DNA of 64,000 bases from Streptococcus ratti FA-1 = DSM 20564 (GCF_000286075.1 NZ_AJTZ01000005.1:248001-312000); one strand, 5' to 3'. Counted from the stretch's first letter, positions 1 through 10,198 are shown. A program made the numbers and translations. Notes: generated by a model from the letters alone, not told the origin.

Positions 1-442
1 TATGGAAAGCTAAGCAATGGTTTAGAAGATTCATCGCTAATTCATTCCGGCTATTCTGATTCTAATCATCATAGGCCTCAGCTGTGCCTTTTCCAAACTA
101 AAATGGAGCTAAGAACAGTTAAAGATAGGGCTTTCCGCATCTTGCCTTTGACCAAAGGGATATCAAATTCAAAAATCTGATGACACCTTTAAGTTGACTT
201 TTGTATCTAACGGCTCGACTGGCTATTTTTGGAAAGTGAGCGATGTGTCTGAAAAACTGGATTTGGATGAAATTACTTCTGAAGATTTATCATCATTTTA
301 CGGTTCTGATGAGCAATTACGAGTGGGACTCAAATTTTTCCTACCTTAAGAGGAAGTGCCGGCACCAGTTTAAATTGACTTATAAGCGCCAAGGGGAGAA
401 AACATCTCTGGAGAAACACTGTCTTGTTACTGTCCAAAGTTA
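1..442 (+). pseudogene. Decayed chagasin-like (MEROPS I42-type) secreted protein gene
   Basis: No intact gene lies upstream of asnS. Conceptual translation gives pieces of one protein in different frames. A hydrophobic N-terminal stretch (about 20-110) is followed by a segment at 191-346 containing SNGSTGYFWKV, which resembles the NPTTGYxW loop of chagasin-family cysteine-protease inhibitors. A GSAGT piece (352-366) and YKRQGEKTSLEK (about 379-414) match the GxG and RPW-like loops. The frame changes at least twice after 346 and stops interrupt the 5' part, so the gene is dead. The family call is inferred from motif order only. It could also be another immunoglobulin-like secreted protein. Confidence 0.5.
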
Positions 443-543
443 AACAAGCGTTATAGCAAAACATCTTCAGAGCCTGTAATCAGCTTAATTTCCATCCAAG
501 AAATCATAACGAAATAAGAAAGTAGAAAAGAGAACCACTATAC

Positions 544-1890
544 ATGTCTAAAGAGTTAGTATCTATTATTGACGTTCCTAAACACGTTGGCGAAGAGGTG
601 ACCATAGGTAGCTGGGTTGCCAACAAGTCAGGCAAAGGTAAAATTGCCTTTCTTCAGCTGCGTGACGGCTCTGCCTTTTTCCAAGGTGTGGCCTTTAAAC
701 CAAACTTTATCGAAAAATTTGGGGAAGAAGCAGGGCTTGAAAAGTTCACTGCCATCAAGCATCTTAATCAGGAAACAGCTGTTTTGGTGACAGGTACCGT
801 CAAAGAAGATGAACGGTCAAAATTTGGCTATGAGCTCGATATAACTGATCTTGAAATAGTTGGAGAATCGGAAAATTATCCCATTACCCCCAAGGAACAT
901 GGAACTGATTTTTTGATGGATCACCGTCATCTCTGGCTGCGCTCACGCAAGCAAATGGCCATCATGCAAATTCGTAACGCTATTATTTATGCCTCTTATG
1001 AATTTTTTGATCAAAACGGCTTCATCAAATTTGACAGTCCAATCTTATCGGGTAATGCGGCTGAAAACACGACGGATCTTTTTGAAACCGATTATTTTGG
1101 AGAGCCTGCCTTTCTCAGTCAGTCCGGCCAGCTCTATCTGGAAGCAGGGGCTATGGCGCTCGGCCGTGTCTTTGACTTTGGCCCTGTTTTCCGTGCTGAA
1201 AAATCAAAAACCCGCCGCCATCTGACAGAATTTTGGATGATGGACGCCGAATACCCATTCATGTCGCATGAGCAGTCCCTTGACTTGCAGGAAGCTTATG
1301 TCAAAGCGCTCATTCAGGGTGTTCTTGACCGGGCACCGCAGGCTCTTGATATCTTAGAGCGTGATAGTGATTTACTCAGAAAATATATTGCTGAACCCTT
1401 TAAGCGTGTCTCTTATGATGATGCCATTACCCTTCTTCAGGAGCATGAAGCAGATGAGGATGCTGATTATGAACATGTTGAGCATGGCGATGATTTTGGT
1501 TCGCCCCATGAAACATGGATTTCCAACTACTTTGGCCTCCCAACTTTTGTAGTCAATTATCCAGCCAGCTTAAAAGCCTTTTACATGAAACCGGTCCCTG
1601 ACAATCCAGATCGTGTTCTCTGTGCTGATTTGCTTGCTCCGGAAGGCTATGGTGAAATTATCGGCGGTTCCGAGCGTGAAACGAATTATGATAGTCTGCT
1701 TGAGAAAATCAGAGAAAACGGACTTAATCCAGATGACTATGCCTTTTATCTTGACCTGCGCAAATACGGTTCTGTTCCGCATTGTGGTTTCGGTCTTGGT
1801 TTGGAGCGTATGGTGACCTTTGTAGCAGGAACTAAGCATATTCGCGAAGCTATTCCGTTTCCGCGCATGCTCCATCGAATTAAACCGTAA
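544..1890 (+). CDS. asnS: Asparaginyl-tRNA synthetase
   Basis: Cytoplasmic class IIb aminoacyl-tRNA synthetase that charges tRNA-Asn. The protein has 448 residues, the usual full length. An N-terminal OB-fold anticodon-binding domain (about residues 15-105) is followed by the class II catalytic core. Motif 2 is the [15 protein letters not shown] segment near residues 216-230 and motif 3 is GFGLGLERM near 415-423. The translation start is the ATG 16 nt after an AGAAAGTAGAAAAGAG purine run. It is flanked by two decayed genes, so it is probably transcribed alone or with ridA. The next intact gene is ridA, 515 nt downstream. Confidence 0.97.
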   Translation: MSKELVSIIDVPKHVGEEVTIGSWVANKSGKGKIAFLQLRDGSAFFQGVAFKPNFIEKFGEEAGLEKFTAIKHLNQETAVLVTGTVKEDERSKFGYELDITDLEIVGESENYPITPKEHGTDFLMDHRHLWLRSRKQMAIMQIRNAIIYASYEFFDQNGFIKFDSPILSGNAAENTTDLFETDYFGEPAFLSQSGQLYLEAGAMALGRVFDFGPVFRAEKSKTRRHLTEFWMMDAEYPFMSHEQSLDLQEAYVKALIQGVLDRAPQALDILERDSDLLRKYIAEPFKRVSYDDAITLLQEHEADEDADYEHVEHGDDFGSPHETWISNYFGLPTFVVNYPASLKAFYMKPVPDNPDRVLCADLLAPEGYGEIIGGSERETNYDSLLEKIRENGLNPDDYAFYLDLRKYGSVPHCGFGLGLERMVTFVAGTKHIREAIPFPRMLHRIKP

Positions 1891-1892
1891 AT

Positions 1893-2376
1893 ATTCTTAA
1901 AACTGGCAGCTAATCCGGCTGTACAGCGAGCGGATACTATTTTGGTTTTGGCGGTAGAAGGGTCCTTGATACAGCTAAAAGGGTTGCTAAAAAACTGGAC
2001 AAACCGACCTTCGCCTTCCCAATGATTTGTTCCAATTGCCCAGCTACCCAGCTGGGACTGCAATCGCAGTCGTTTACAATGATGATCATTCTCTTTTGAG
2101 GTATGGTTATCACGACTCACCGCTCCATATTTTCATCAATACGCGGATTATTGCAGAAGCACCTGAAAAAATGTTTTTGGGCAGGGATTGGCGATGGTAT
2201 TTCCAAAACTCCTGAAGTAGAGCATGCTATTAAGGAAGCAAAGAAAAAAGACAGCGGCCTTTCCTCATACCGCAACATTGGGTGAAGCTTTAGCACTGTC
2301 TTCAAAAGAGGCCTTTAATCCTGAAAAAATTTGCTCAGGCCATTCGTGCAGTTGATTGTCTAGGTCAGCAGCTATA
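1893..2376 (+). pseudogene. Relic of an iron-containing alcohol/glycerol dehydrogenase family gene
   Basis: Shifting between frames recovers a family order typical of GldA-like iron-containing dehydrogenases: LDTAKRVAKKLDKP, then FAFPMICSNC, then AVVYNDDHSLLRYGY, then FINTRIIAEAPEKM, GIGDGISKTPEVEHA and, near the end, LGEALALSSKEAF. The dinucleotide-binding N-terminal part is missing, and at least three frameshifts or stops lie between 1960 and 2340. The fragment fills the whole gap between asnS and ridA. The family call rests on the TAK...P...A..GIGD order and is moderately secure. The original substrate cannot be told. Confidence 0.55.
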
Positions 2377-2405
2377 GGTAAGAAAAAAGAAAGAAGGAAA
2401 AAAAG

Positions 2406-2783
2406 ATGAAAAATATTCACACAGATAAAGCACCTGCCGCTATCGGTCCTTATGTCCAAGGGAAAATTGCCGGCAATCTTCTATTTGCATCCGGCCAAAT
2501 TGCTCTTTCACCGGAAACCGGTGAAATTGTCGGTGAAACCATTGAGGAGCAAACACAGCAGGTATTAAAAAATATTTCAGCTATTCTGTCAGAAGCAGGT
2601 ACAGACTTTGACCATGTTGTTAAAACGACTTGTTTTTTAGCTGACATCAAAGATTTTGTTCCTTTCAACAATGTTTATGCAACAGCCTTCGGTCAGGAAT
2701 TTCCGGCTCGCTCCGCTGTTGAAGTAGCCCGTCTGCCAAAAGATGCTAAAATTGAAATTGAAGTCATTGCTTCTATTGACTGA
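2406..2783 (+). CDS. ridA: RidA family enamine/imine deaminase
   Basis: RidA (YjgF/YER057c/UK114) hydrolyses reactive enamines and imines such as 2-aminoacrylate made by PLP enzymes. The cytosolic protein has 125 residues, normal for the trimeric family. The family signature RSAVEVARLPKDAKIEIEVIA lies at the C-terminus, and the arginine of RSAVEV (about residue 102) is the substrate-carboxylate ligand. A purine-rich site (AAAGAAGGAAAAAAAG) precedes the ATG. It is followed by a strong hairpin terminator, so transcription ends here. Confidence 0.95.
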   Translation: MKNIHTDKAPAAIGPYVQGKIAGNLLFASGQIALSPETGEIVGETIEEQTQQVLKNISAILSEAGTDFDHVVKTTCFLADIKDFVPFNNVYATAFGQEFPARSAVEVARLPKDAKIEIEVIASID

Positions 2784-2796
2784 TAACATCAGACAC

Positions 2797-2825
2797 AAAA
2801 ACTCGGACAATAAGTCTGAGTTTTT
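2797..2825. terminator. Intrinsic terminator after ridA
   Basis: AAAAACTCGGAC and GTCTGAGTTTTT form a 12-bp stem (one G-T wobble) around a 5-nt AATAA loop. A T-tract follows on the plus strand and an A-tract precedes, so it can also work on the minus strand. Confidence 0.85.
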
Positions 2826-2868
2826 GCTTATTATTTGAGAAAGAAAATCATCGATAAAAAGTTAAAAA

Positions 2869-2917
2869 TGAGAGGCGGAGCCATCATAGATGTCTGTCCC
2901 GCTCTCTCGTTTTTTAT
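2869..2917. terminator. Bidirectional terminator between ridA and the activase operon
   Basis: GAGAGGCGG pairs with CCGCTCTCTC (one bulged T) around a ~20-nt loop. T-runs flank both ends, so it can end the minus-strand gene that stops at 2936. Confidence 0.55.
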
Positions 2918-2935
2918 GTCAGTCAGCGGTTTTGG

Positions 2936-5506
2936 CTAGGCTTTTTGCTTTTTTTTGGCAGTCGTCATCATAAGACGGATACGGTTGAGCTGATTAACTT
3001 CTGATGAACCCGGGTCGTAGTCGATTGGGGCAATGTTGGCACCCTTGTATTGGCGGCGCAGCTCCTTAATCATTCCTTTGCCGACAATATGATTTGGCAG
3101 ACAGCCAAATGGCTGCAGGCAGACAATGTTTTTAACATCATTGTTGAGCAGTTCAATCATTTCACCGGTCAGGAACCAGCCTTCGCCGGTATGGTTACCG
3201 ATGGAAATAATCTTGGAAGCACCGTCAGCAATCTTGTAAATGGATTCAATGCCTTCAAAGCGCTGCGATTTTTCCAGAGCCTTATTCATCGGTTTTTCAA
3301 GGAGGTTAATGGCATCAATGCCCAATTTAGCCAAACGCTTGGTTTTGCTGCTCATGTTGAGCTCATCAGCCTTCCAAATTTGGTTGAAAAGAGAGTAGTT
3401 CATAAAACCAATCAGGTCAGGGACGACAGCCTCACCGCCTTCTCTTTCGATGATACCAACGATGTCATTGTTAGCAGTTGGGGCATATTTAACAAGAATT
3501 TCACCGACCACACCGACACGGGGTTTTTGATCAAAATCAACTGTTTCAAGCTGGTCGAATTCCTTGATAATACGCTTCATGTTGCGGTTGAATTCAAAGT
3601 AGGAACCAGATTTGATATTTTTCTTAGCGGTGCTCAGCCATTTATTATAAAGAGCATTGGCAGAGCCAGCAACCTTTTCGTAAGGGCGGACGCGGTAGAG
3701 AACGCGTTCAAAAAGGTCGCCGTAGAGAACGGCAATGAGCAGCCGCTTGACAAAGGGCAGGGTAATAGTCCAGCCCGGAGTTTCTTCTGTCCCTTGATTG
3801 CCCATGGAAATAGAAACGACTGGAATTTGCGGGAAGCCGGCATCCTTTAAGGCCTTGCGCAAGAGCGGAATATAGTTGGTTGCCCGACAACCGCCGCCTG
3901 TTTGCGTCATCATGACACTGGTATTGTTTAGGTCGTACTTGCCGCTTTCTAAGGCTTCAACTAGCTGACCAATAGTGATAATGGCGGGATAGCAGGCATC
4001 ATTGTGGACAAATTTGAGGCCGACATCGACTGCTTCTCTGTCCATGGCAGGCAGAATAACAACATTGTAACCAGCCTGCTTGAAGGCTTCTTCAATAAGT
4101 CCGTTTTGGTGGATGGGAGACAGCATGGGCATAAGCAGGGTATGAGTTTTCCTCATCTCTTTAGTGAAGACCGGATTGGTCGGCGTATCTTCCTCCGTTT
4201 CACTGGTGAATTGCGGCGCTTGATTGAAGATGTGGTCAAGGTTGGCTTTTTTGAGTTTGTTATCACGTTCTTCTACGGCAGCCTTGAGCGAACGTAGGCG
4301 AATGCGGATGGCGCCCATATTGCTGCCTTCGTCAATTTTAAGAACGGTATAGAGTTTGTTGTGACCGCGCATGATTTCCTCTACTTGATCGGTCGTCACC
4401 GCATCGAGGCCGCAGCCAAAACTGTTTAATTGAACCAGTTCCAGATTAGGGTTTTTAGCGACGACTTTAGCTGCTGCATAGAGGCGTGAGTGGTAAACCC
4501 ATTGGTTGACAACTCGCAGACCAGAGACTTCTTCCAAACCTGAAACCATATCTTCTGTTAAAACATGGAAGCCTTCCTGAACGATGATATTGGCAATTCC
4601 ATGATTAATTTCCGGATCAAGATGATAGGGGCGGCCGGAGAGAACGATAGCCTTTTCCCCGTTCATACTGATAGCTGTCAGCAGTTCATCAGCTTTTTTC
4701 TGCAAATCATCCTTGAAATCAGCCAAAGCTTGATAGCCGTGGTTAACAGCCTTACGAATGTTCTCAGGCCTTATATCATCGTAGTCAGCAAAGGCTTGCG
4801 ATAAAGAATGCACAAGAGTTTCAGGATCAGCCAAATTAACGAAAGGATGGTAAAATTTAACATCGCCGTCACGAATGGAATCCATATTTTTTTCGATCAC
4901 TTCTGGATACCCTTGGACGATAGGGCAGTTGTAATGGTTGGGTGCCTTGGTGTTTTCCACGCGTTCATAGATAACACTTGGGTAGAAGATAGCATCTACC
5001 TTCTTGTCAATCAAAGATTGGATGTGACCGTGAACTAGCTTGGCAGGATAGCAGACCGTATCGCTTGGAATGGTTTCGATTCCTTTTTCAAAGAGTTTCT
5101 TGTCAGATTTCGGTGAGATCTGCACGCGAAAACCAAGATCGGTCAGCACCGTATGCCAGAGGGGATAATTCTCATACATGTTGAGTACACGCGGAATTCC
5201 CATAATACCATGGACAGCATCGCGTTTTGACAGAGCCTTGAATTTGAAGAGTTTCTTGTATTTGTAGTCAACCAGATTTTCTTTAGCCTTGCTGCGGTCG
5301 AATTTAATCTTAGTGACCTTTTCAGCTCCGCGCTCACAGCGGTTGCCGGTAACAAATTTTGAACCATCGCTGAAAATGGTGACCGTCAAGGCACAGTTGT
5401 TTTCGCACAGACCGCAGCGCGTGAATTCTTTTTTAGCGGTAAAGGTGTCTAGTTCATCCAGATTCATGATGCTTGAACGTTTGCGGTGTATCAGTTGTTC
5501 AGACAT
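2936..5506 (-). CDS. Acyl-CoA dehydratase activase-related protein (DUF2229/HgdB-like), C-terminal half of a two-gene system
   Basis: A protein of 856 residues related to 2-hydroxyglutaryl-CoA dehydratase activase-associated proteins. The N-terminus carries a cysteine cluster (CGLCENNCAL plus a later GNRCERG, about residues 32-58) suited to an iron-sulfur centre. Further conserved-looking cysteines occur in SFGCGLDAVTTDQ, DACYPA and TGGGCRATNY. It starts 11 nt after the stop of the upstream activase gene with its own AAAGGAG site, so the two are co-translated in one operon. Related Firmicute proteins are often a single ~1400-residue chain carrying both halves, from general knowledge; here they are separate. 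The substrate is unknown and no dehydratase subunits are encoded nearby. Confidence 0.8.
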   Translation of the reverse strand: MSEQLIHRKRSSIMNLDELDTFTAKKEFTRCGLCENNCALTVTIFSDGSKFVTGNRCERGAEKVTKIKFDRSKAKENLVDYKYKKLFKFKALSKRDAVHGIMGIPRVLNMYENYPLWHTVLTDLGFRVQISPKSDKKLFEKGIETIPSDTVCYPAKLVHGHIQSLIDKKVDAIFYPSVIYERVENTKAPNHYNCPIVQGYPEVIEKNMDSIRDGDVKFYHPFVNLADPETLVHSLSQAFADYDDIRPENIRKAVNHGYQALADFKDDLQKKADELLTAISMNGEKAIVLSGRPYHLDPEINHGIANIIVQEGFHVLTEDMVSGLEEVSGLRVVNQWVYHSRLYAAAKVVAKNPNLELVQLNSFGCGLDAVTTDQVEEIMRGHNKLYTVLKIDEGSNMGAIRIRLRSLKAAVEERDNKLKKANLDHIFNQAPQFTSETEEDTPTNPVFTKEMRKTHTLLMPMLSPIHQNGLIEEAFKQAGYNVVILPAMDREAVDVGLKFVHNDACYPAIITIGQLVEALESGKYDLNNTSVMMTQTGGGCRATNYIPLLRKALKDAGFPQIPVVSISMGNQGTEETPGWTITLPFVKRLLIAVLYGDLFERVLYRVRPYEKVAGSANALYNKWLSTAKKNIKSGSYFEFNRNMKRIIKEFDQLETVDFDQKPRVGVVGEILVKYAPTANNDIVGIIEREGGEAVVPDLIGFMNYSLFNQIWKADELNMSSKTKRLAKLGIDAINLLEKPMNKALEKSQRFEGIESIYKIADGASKIISIGNHTGEGWFLTGEMIELLNNDVKNIVCLQPFGCLPNHIVGKGMIKELRRQYKGANIAPIDYDPGSSEVNQLNRIRLMMTTAKKKQKA

Positions 5507-5517
5507 AGCATTCTCCT

Positions 5518-7320
5518 TTAGCCCATAGTCATTTCAGGCTGGGCAGCAGTTTGGTCAGTTTGTTTTTGATTGTCCAAGGCGATCTCGTCTTCATATTTTT
5601 CCTGAGCAATGAGAGCACAGCCATAGGCTCCCATGAGGCCGGCAATATTAGGGCGGACCACTTGGCGGCCGGATACTAGCTCAAAGGCACGAAGCACCGC
5701 CTCATTGTAGAAGGTGCCTCCTTGGCAGACAATCTTTTCACCTAAATCTTCGAGTCGTTTGAGTTTGATAACCTTATAGAGGGCATTCTTGATGACTGAG
5801 TAAGACAGTCCTGCGGAAATATCGGCAATGCTGGCACCTTCTTTTTGGACTTGTTTGACCTTTGAATTCATAAAAACGGTGCATTTTGAACCTAGATCAA
5901 CAGGATGTTCAGACAGCAGGGCGACCTGAGCGAAGTCCCTGACATCATATTTTAGCGATTTGGCGAAGGTTTCGATGAAAGAACCGCAGCCAGATGAACA
6001 GGCTTCGTTAAGCTGAATGCTTGATAGAGCTCCGTCTTGAACAGACATAGCTTTCATGTCCTGCCCGCCAATATCTAAAATAAAATCAACACCGGGATTG
6101 AAATAATTGGCAGCCTTGAAGTGAGCAACGGTTTCCACCTCGCCATAATCCACACGCAGGGCAGCTTTGATTAAATTTTCACCGTAGCCGGTCACGCAAG
6201 AACGAGCAATGAAAGCCTCCTTAGGCAGCTGATGATACAAGTCTTTCAAAACAGCAATGACATTTTCCAAGGGCTGGCCTTGATTGTTGCTGTAATGCTG
6301 GAAGAGAATATTGCCACAGGGATCGGTTAAGATGACTTTTGAAGTAGTAGAACCAGCATCTATACCTAAGAAAACAGGACCGGAGACAGCTGAGATATCC
6401 TTGTACTTGGCGCTGGCCTCATCATGACGCTCACGCCAGTCTTTCAGCTCTGTCTGATTTTCAAAAAGACGATCCAAGGTATTTTTAGGAACCAAGGATT
6501 TTGAGGTATTTTTTTCAAGATTATCAATAATTTGTGTCAGGCTCAGCTGGGCTTGTTCTTCTTCCAAAGCTGCCCCCATAGCTACAAAGAGCTGCGGGTT
6601 TTCCGGGAAAATCACATGTTCAGGGGCAACATTTAAGGTTTCGATAAAGCGCTGGCGGAGCTCACTCATAAAGAAGAGCGGACCGCCCAAAAAGGCAATG
6701 TTGCCAGTGATTTTACGGCCCGAAGCAAGACCTGCGATAGTTTGATTGACGACAGCCTGAAAAATAGAAGCGGCAATATCTTCCTTGCGGGCTCCTTCGT
6801 TGATGAGGGGCTGTACATCAGTTTTAGCAAAGACTCCGCAGCGACTGGCAATGGGATAGATGGTTTTGTAATCTTTGGCCAGTTCGTTGACACCATTAGC
6901 GTCGGTTTTTAAAAGCTCTGCCATTTGATCAATAAAGGCTCCTGTACCGCCCGCACAAGTCCCATTCATCCGCTGTTCCAATGTATCGCCAAAGAAAGTC
7001 ATCTTTGCATCTTCACCGCCTAACTCAATGACCACATCGGTTTGCGGAATGAGTTTTTCAACAGTAGTGGTGGCAGCGATAACTTCCTGAACAAAGGGAA
7101 TATCAGCAGCATCCGACAATCCGATACCTCCTGAACCGGTAATAGCAATACTGACCTCTTGATCACCGATATCAGCAATAGCTTCTCTTAGTACTTTAAC
7201 AGTAGCTGTTTTGACATCTGAAAAATGGCGCTGATAGCGTGAAAAAAGTAATTTATCGTTTTCATCAAAGACAACCAGTTTAACGGTTGTTGACCCAACA
7301 TCAATTCCTGCTTTATACAT
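5518..7320 (-). CDS. BadF/BadG/BcrA/BcrD-type ATPase with two activase domains
   Basis: About 600 residues with two tandem ASKHA-fold ATPase domains of the HgdC/BadF class. Phosphate-binding [12 protein letters not shown] lies at the N-terminus and [13 protein letters not shown] near the middle. Paired GGEDAKM and GGQDMKAM motifs and cysteine motifs ([20 protein letters not shown]) would bind a bridging 4Fe-4S cluster. I place the start at the ATG at 7320 ([10 protein letters not shown]). A longer in-frame start at 7377 adds a proline/cysteine-rich stretch not expected in the family. Neither start has a strong ribosome site. It probably powers electron transfer to the partner protein encoded immediately downstream. 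The target reaction is not known. Confidence 0.8.
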   Translation of the reverse strand: MYKAGIDVGSTTVKLVVFDENDKLLFSRYQRHFSDVKTATVKVLREAIADIGDQEVSIAITGSGGIGLSDAADIPFVQEVIAATTTVEKLIPQTDVVIELGGEDAKMTFFGDTLEQRMNGTCAGGTGAFIDQMAELLKTDANGVNELAKDYKTIYPIASRCGVFAKTDVQPLINEGARKEDIAASIFQAVVNQTIAGLASGRKITGNIAFLGGPLFFMSELRQRFIETLNVAPEHVIFPENPQLFVAMGAALEEEQAQLSLTQIIDNLEKNTSKSLVPKNTLDRLFENQTELKDWRERHDEASAKYKDISAVSGPVFLGIDAGSTTSKVILTDPCGNILFQHYSNNQGQPLENVIAVLKDLYHQLPKEAFIARSCVTGYGENLIKAALRVDYGEVETVAHFKAANYFNPGVDFILDIGGQDMKAMSVQDGALSSIQLNEACSSGCGSFIETFAKSLKYDVRDFAQVALLSEHPVDLGSKCTVFMNSKVKQVQKEGASIADISAGLSYSVIKNALYKVIKLKRLEDLGEKIVCQGGTFYNEAVLRAFELVSGRQVVRPNIAGLMGAYGCALIAQEKYEDEIALDNQKQTDQTAAQPEMTMG

Positions 7321-7511
7321 CATTAAGACAGTATAAGGGCAAAAAAGCGGCAGACATGGGGGAAATAGGCCATGCATTGATCCTATCTCACACTGAATAA
7401 GTTTTGAATATTGAAAACAGTTCTCTTTTCAGATAATGTGAGCTGCTGAAATTTTGCCCGCCTTAGTCCTTTCTTTTGTTTTAGGCGACAGGCTGTCAGT
7501 CCTGTAACAAT

Positions 7512-7544
7512 CTGTTGCTTAATTAACAGTCTGTCTGTTATAAT
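7512..7544 (+). promoter_or_regulatory. Promoter with overlapping TAACAG-N5-CTGTTA operator
   Basis: TTGCTT (7515-7520) and TATAAT (7539-7544) are 18 nt apart, facing the TetR gene. An inverted repeat TAACAG-tctgt-CTGTTA (7524-7540) overlaps the -10 box, as expected for an autoregulated TetR-type gene. The element was found by eye and lacks experimental support. Confidence 0.5.
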
Positions 7545-7601
7545 ATTATTATAAAACTCATAAAGACAAATGCAATCGTTGATTTTTTTAAAACTGTTGT
7601 T

Positions 7602-7633
7602 TAAGCAACACACTGCCAACAAAGTGTTGCTTA
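7602..7633. repeat. 10-bp inverted repeat TAAGCAACAC / GTGTTGCTTA
   Basis: Perfect 10-bp arms (7602-7611 and 7624-7633) around a 12-nt spacer. The word TGTTGCTTA occurs a third time at 7513-7521 over the -35 box. The three copies in the divergent intergenic region are candidate operator half-sites for the adjacent TetR regulator. Confidence 0.55.
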
Positions 7634-7829
7634 TCTTGCCAACGAACACCGTTGCAGGAACAAGCGAGCAGTGACAGTCTAAGCGTTTGGGGTCTCAGCA
7701 TTAAGATTTGTTATACTCTATAAGCAGGCCTGCTTTTAGATGGCATTCGTTTTTTAGGGCAACTAATCTGGACGACTGTTTTATCGGATTGGTTAAGGAC
7801 TGTTATTTGTTTTAAGAGAAAGAGTGCTC

Positions 7830-8438
7830 ATGAAATTTACCGATATTCGTTATCTACGGACAGAAAAACTTATTTTTGATGCTTTTACCAAGCTTTTGAG
7901 TGAAAAGCCTTATGAAAAAATTACAGTGCAGGACATTGCAGGTGAAGCCATGATTAACCGCGCGACCTTTTATGCTCATTATGCAGACAAAGATGAGCTG
8001 CAGCAGGGCATTCAAAAACAGCTCCTGCAGGAGCTATCTGATATGATTGATGCGGCTCAGGTAACCAACGGTGATATTGTGCAGGTTAGAAAGGCAGAAA
8101 ATTTATTGACCGATTTCTATCACAGTCTGGAAAAAAATCGCTCCATTGCCAAGATAGCTTTAAAGAGCATTTCACAGGAAATTATGCAGGAAAATTTCGG
8201 CAGGCTCTTAAGAGAAAAGTATGCTGATTTGCTGGAAAAATTGAATGTCACAGAATCTGGAGAATCAGTGCCGACGGATTTTATCGTTGCTTATCTGACC
8301 AGCATTTTTACAGGGACGCTCATGTGGTGGATAAAATCCAATTTTGATATGCCTGCCAAGGAACTGGCTCGTTTAGTCATTACCCTGGTCAGCAATGGGC
8401 ATTTGACTGTTCTGGGGGTTACGATTAACCGTGATTAA
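7830..8438 (+). CDS. TetR/AcrR family transcriptional regulator
   Basis: A cytosolic DNA-binding repressor of about 202 residues. The N-terminal helix-turn-helix ITVQDIAGEAMINRATFYAHYADKDEL (about residues 31-57) is typical TetR. The C-terminal ligand domain is of the type common in Lactobacillales and gives no clue to the ligand. The ATG at 7830 is preferred over the GTG at 7824 because the GAGAAAGAG purine run is then correctly spaced. It is divergent from the activase operon and shares a 0.5-kb intergenic region rich in inverted repeats, which suggests it controls itself and that operon. This role is inferred from position. Confidence 0.85.
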   Translation: MKFTDIRYLRTEKLIFDAFTKLLSEKPYEKITVQDIAGEAMINRATFYAHYADKDELQQGIQKQLLQELSDMIDAAQVTNGDIVQVRKAENLLTDFYHSLEKNRSIAKIALKSISQEIMQENFGRLLREKYADLLEKLNVTESGESVPTDFIVAYLTSIFTGTLMWWIKSNFDMPAKELARLVITLVSNGHLTVLGVTINRD

Positions 8439-8481
8439 CAGCGGGCGCTGCTCCAAGCCCATTTTTAGCAGTCAGTCCTCT

Positions 8482-8508
8482 AAAAAAGTCCGCTGAAGCG
8501 GTTTTTTT
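8482..8508 (+). terminator. Intrinsic terminator after the TetR gene
   Basis: A short GC stem CCGC-tgaa-GCGG is flanked by an A-run on the 5' side and seven Ts on the 3' side. The TATAAT just after it (about 8510) probably serves the next gene. Confidence 0.65.
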
Positions 8509-8541
8509 GTTATAATAGAAGCAATAGAAAGAAGGCAGATT

Positions 8542-9315
8542 ATGAGCAGGAATGAACGGTTGGTGGATGCGATTGACCATAAAAGCTATCTGTTAGAGGA
8601 AGGGGTTTTTTTATCTGACTTGGATAAGCGCCTGCAAAAGCTCCTCTGGCAGCATCATCCGCAGCTGACTGAAAAAAGTTTTATCAGTCACAAAAATCTG
8701 GCGCAGTACCGCTTGATTTTTTTACGGGAAATTGTTGAAAAAGCTAATAAAAAGAATGATTACGTTCGTGAATCGGTCTATGAAGTAACTAAAGATCAAG
8801 ATTATAAGCCGTTGAATCTGCAGGAAGAGTGGGACAAAAAAATTACATTTGGCCAGCGGATTGCTGATGATGTCGCGCGCTTTGGCGGCTCATGGACCTT
8901 TATTATCTGCTTTGTTGCCCTGATGATTATCTGGATGGCTTTCAATGTTATCAAACCCTTCGGCTTGGTTTTTGATGCCTATCCTTTTATTCTTTTGAAT
9001 TTAGCCTTATCTACTTTGGCGGCTGTTCAGGCCCCTTTGATCATGATGAGCCAAAATCGGGCTTCGGACTATGACCGCCTGCAGGCTAAAAATGATTATT
9101 ATGTTAACAAAAAATCAGAAGAGGGCGTGAGACTTCTGCATGCTAAGATTGACCATTTGGTGCACCAAGATCAGTCAGACCTTTTGGAAATTCAGAAATT
9201 ACAGGCAGAAATGCTGGTTTCTATCACCAAACAGCTAGCCGATATGCAGGAGCAAAATCAAGCCCTGATGGGAAAAGTGGAAGAGCTAGAAAAAAGGAGC
9301 AGTGAAAATGTCTGA
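8542..9315 (+). CDS. DUF1003 family membrane protein
   Basis: A protein of 257 residues. A soluble N-terminal part (1-115) is followed by two closely spaced transmembrane segments near residues 125-145 and 150-172 ([16 protein letters not shown] and [21 protein letters not shown]). Next comes the conserved [19 protein letters not shown] stretch typical of DUF1003, then a charged C-terminal helix likely to form a coiled coil (about 195-250). The function is unknown in the family. Its last 8 nt overlap the start of rapZ, so it is translationally linked to the rapZ-yvcK-whiA group. Confidence 0.85.
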   Translation: MSRNERLVDAIDHKSYLLEEGVFLSDLDKRLQKLLWQHHPQLTEKSFISHKNLAQYRLIFLREIVEKANKKNDYVRESVYEVTKDQDYKPLNLQEEWDKKITFGQRIADDVARFGGSWTFIICFVALMIIWMAFNVIKPFGLVFDAYPFILLNLALSTLAAVQAPLIMMSQNRASDYDRLQAKNDYYVNKKSEEGVRLLHAKIDHLVHQDQSDLLEIQKLQAEMLVSITKQLADMQEQNQALMGKVEELEKRSSENV

Positions 9316-10198
9316 CAAAAAAATTGATCTTGTTTTTGTTACAGGTATGAGCGGTGCTGGGAAAACCGTTGCCATCCAGTCTTTTGAAGACTTAGGCTAC
9401 TTTACAATTGATAATATGCCGCCGGCCTTGGTGCCCAAATTCTTAGAATTGCTTGAAAGCAGCGGTGACAATGATAAGGTTGCCCTGGTAGTTGATATGC
9501 GCAGTCGTCTCTTTTTCAAGGAGGTCATCTCTATTTTGGACAAGATAGAACTGAACGACTCCATTAATTTTCGCATTCTCTTTTTAGATGCCACTGACAG
9601 TGAATTAGTGTCACGCTATAAAGAAACCCGCCGCAGCCATCCTTTAGCAGCAACAGGCCGTGTTTTGGACGGTATTGCGCTTGAGCGTAAGCTGCTGGCG
9701 CCTTTAAAAAACCTCAGCCAGAATGTTGTCGATACGACAGAATTAACACCGCGGCAGCTGCGCCAAACCATCTCAGAGCAGTTTTCAGGAGAACAAAATC
9801 AAGCCACTTTTCATTTGGAAGTTGTCAGCTTTGGTTTTAAATACGGTCTGCCTTTGGATGCTGACTTGGTATTTGATGTGCGCTTTCTGCCCAATCCCTA
9901 TTATAAGCCCCAACTGCGCAACAAAACTGGCCTTGACAAAGATGTCTCAGACTATGTCATGAATCATGAGGAATCAGAGGAATTCTATCACAATCTTTTA
10001 GCTCTGTTAAAGCCTATCCTGCCCGGTTACCAAAAGGAGGGAAAATCCGTTTTAACTATCGCTATTGGCTGCACAGGCGGTCAGCATCGCAGCGTGGCCT
10101 TTGCCCATCGCTTAGCTGAAGATTTAAAGCACAATTGGACTGTTCATGAAAGCCACCGTGATAAAAATCGACGCAAGGAGACAGTGAATCGCTCATGA
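9308..10198 (+). CDS. rapZ: RNase adapter / nucleotide-binding protein RapZ (YvcJ)
   Basis: A cytosolic P-loop protein of 296 residues. The Walker A motif GMSGAGKT lies near the N-terminus and the conserved [11 protein letters not shown] motif near residues 250-260 is diagnostic for the RapZ/YvcJ family. In E. coli RapZ controls GlmZ RNA decay; in Bacillus YvcJ affects competence and hydrolyses GTP. The Streptococcus role is inferred. The ATG at 9308 has AAGGAG 9 nt upstream; a GTG at 9302 is too close to that site. It overlaps the preceding gene by 8 nt and yvcK by 4 nt. Confidence 0.95.
   Translation: MSDKKIDLVFVTGMSGAGKTVAIQSFEDLGYFTIDNMPPALVPKFLELLESSGDNDKVALVVDMRSRLFFKEVISILDKIELNDSINFRILFLDATDSELVSRYKETRRSHPLAATGRVLDGIALERKLLAPLKNLSQNVVDTTELTPRQLRQTISEQFSGEQNQATFHLEVVSFGFKYGLPLDADLVFDVRFLPNPYYKPQLRNKTGLDKDVSDYVMNHEESEEFYHNLLALLKPILPGYQKEGKSVLTIAIGCTGGQHRSVAFAHRLAEDLKHNWTVHESHRDKNRRKETVNRS

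Noticed and set aside
243..443. 66-codon open frame before asnS
   Set aside because: Its second half is the end of the chagasin-like relic in one frame and the first half does not match; not an intact gene.
3050..3850. 266-codon plus-strand frame opposite the activase-related gene
   Set aside because: Lies wholly antisense to a well-supported gene and has no family motif.
7383..7649. 88-codon minus-strand frame in the TetR/activase intergenic region
   Set aside because: No ribosome site or family resemblance, and it covers promoter and inverted repeats; treated as chance.
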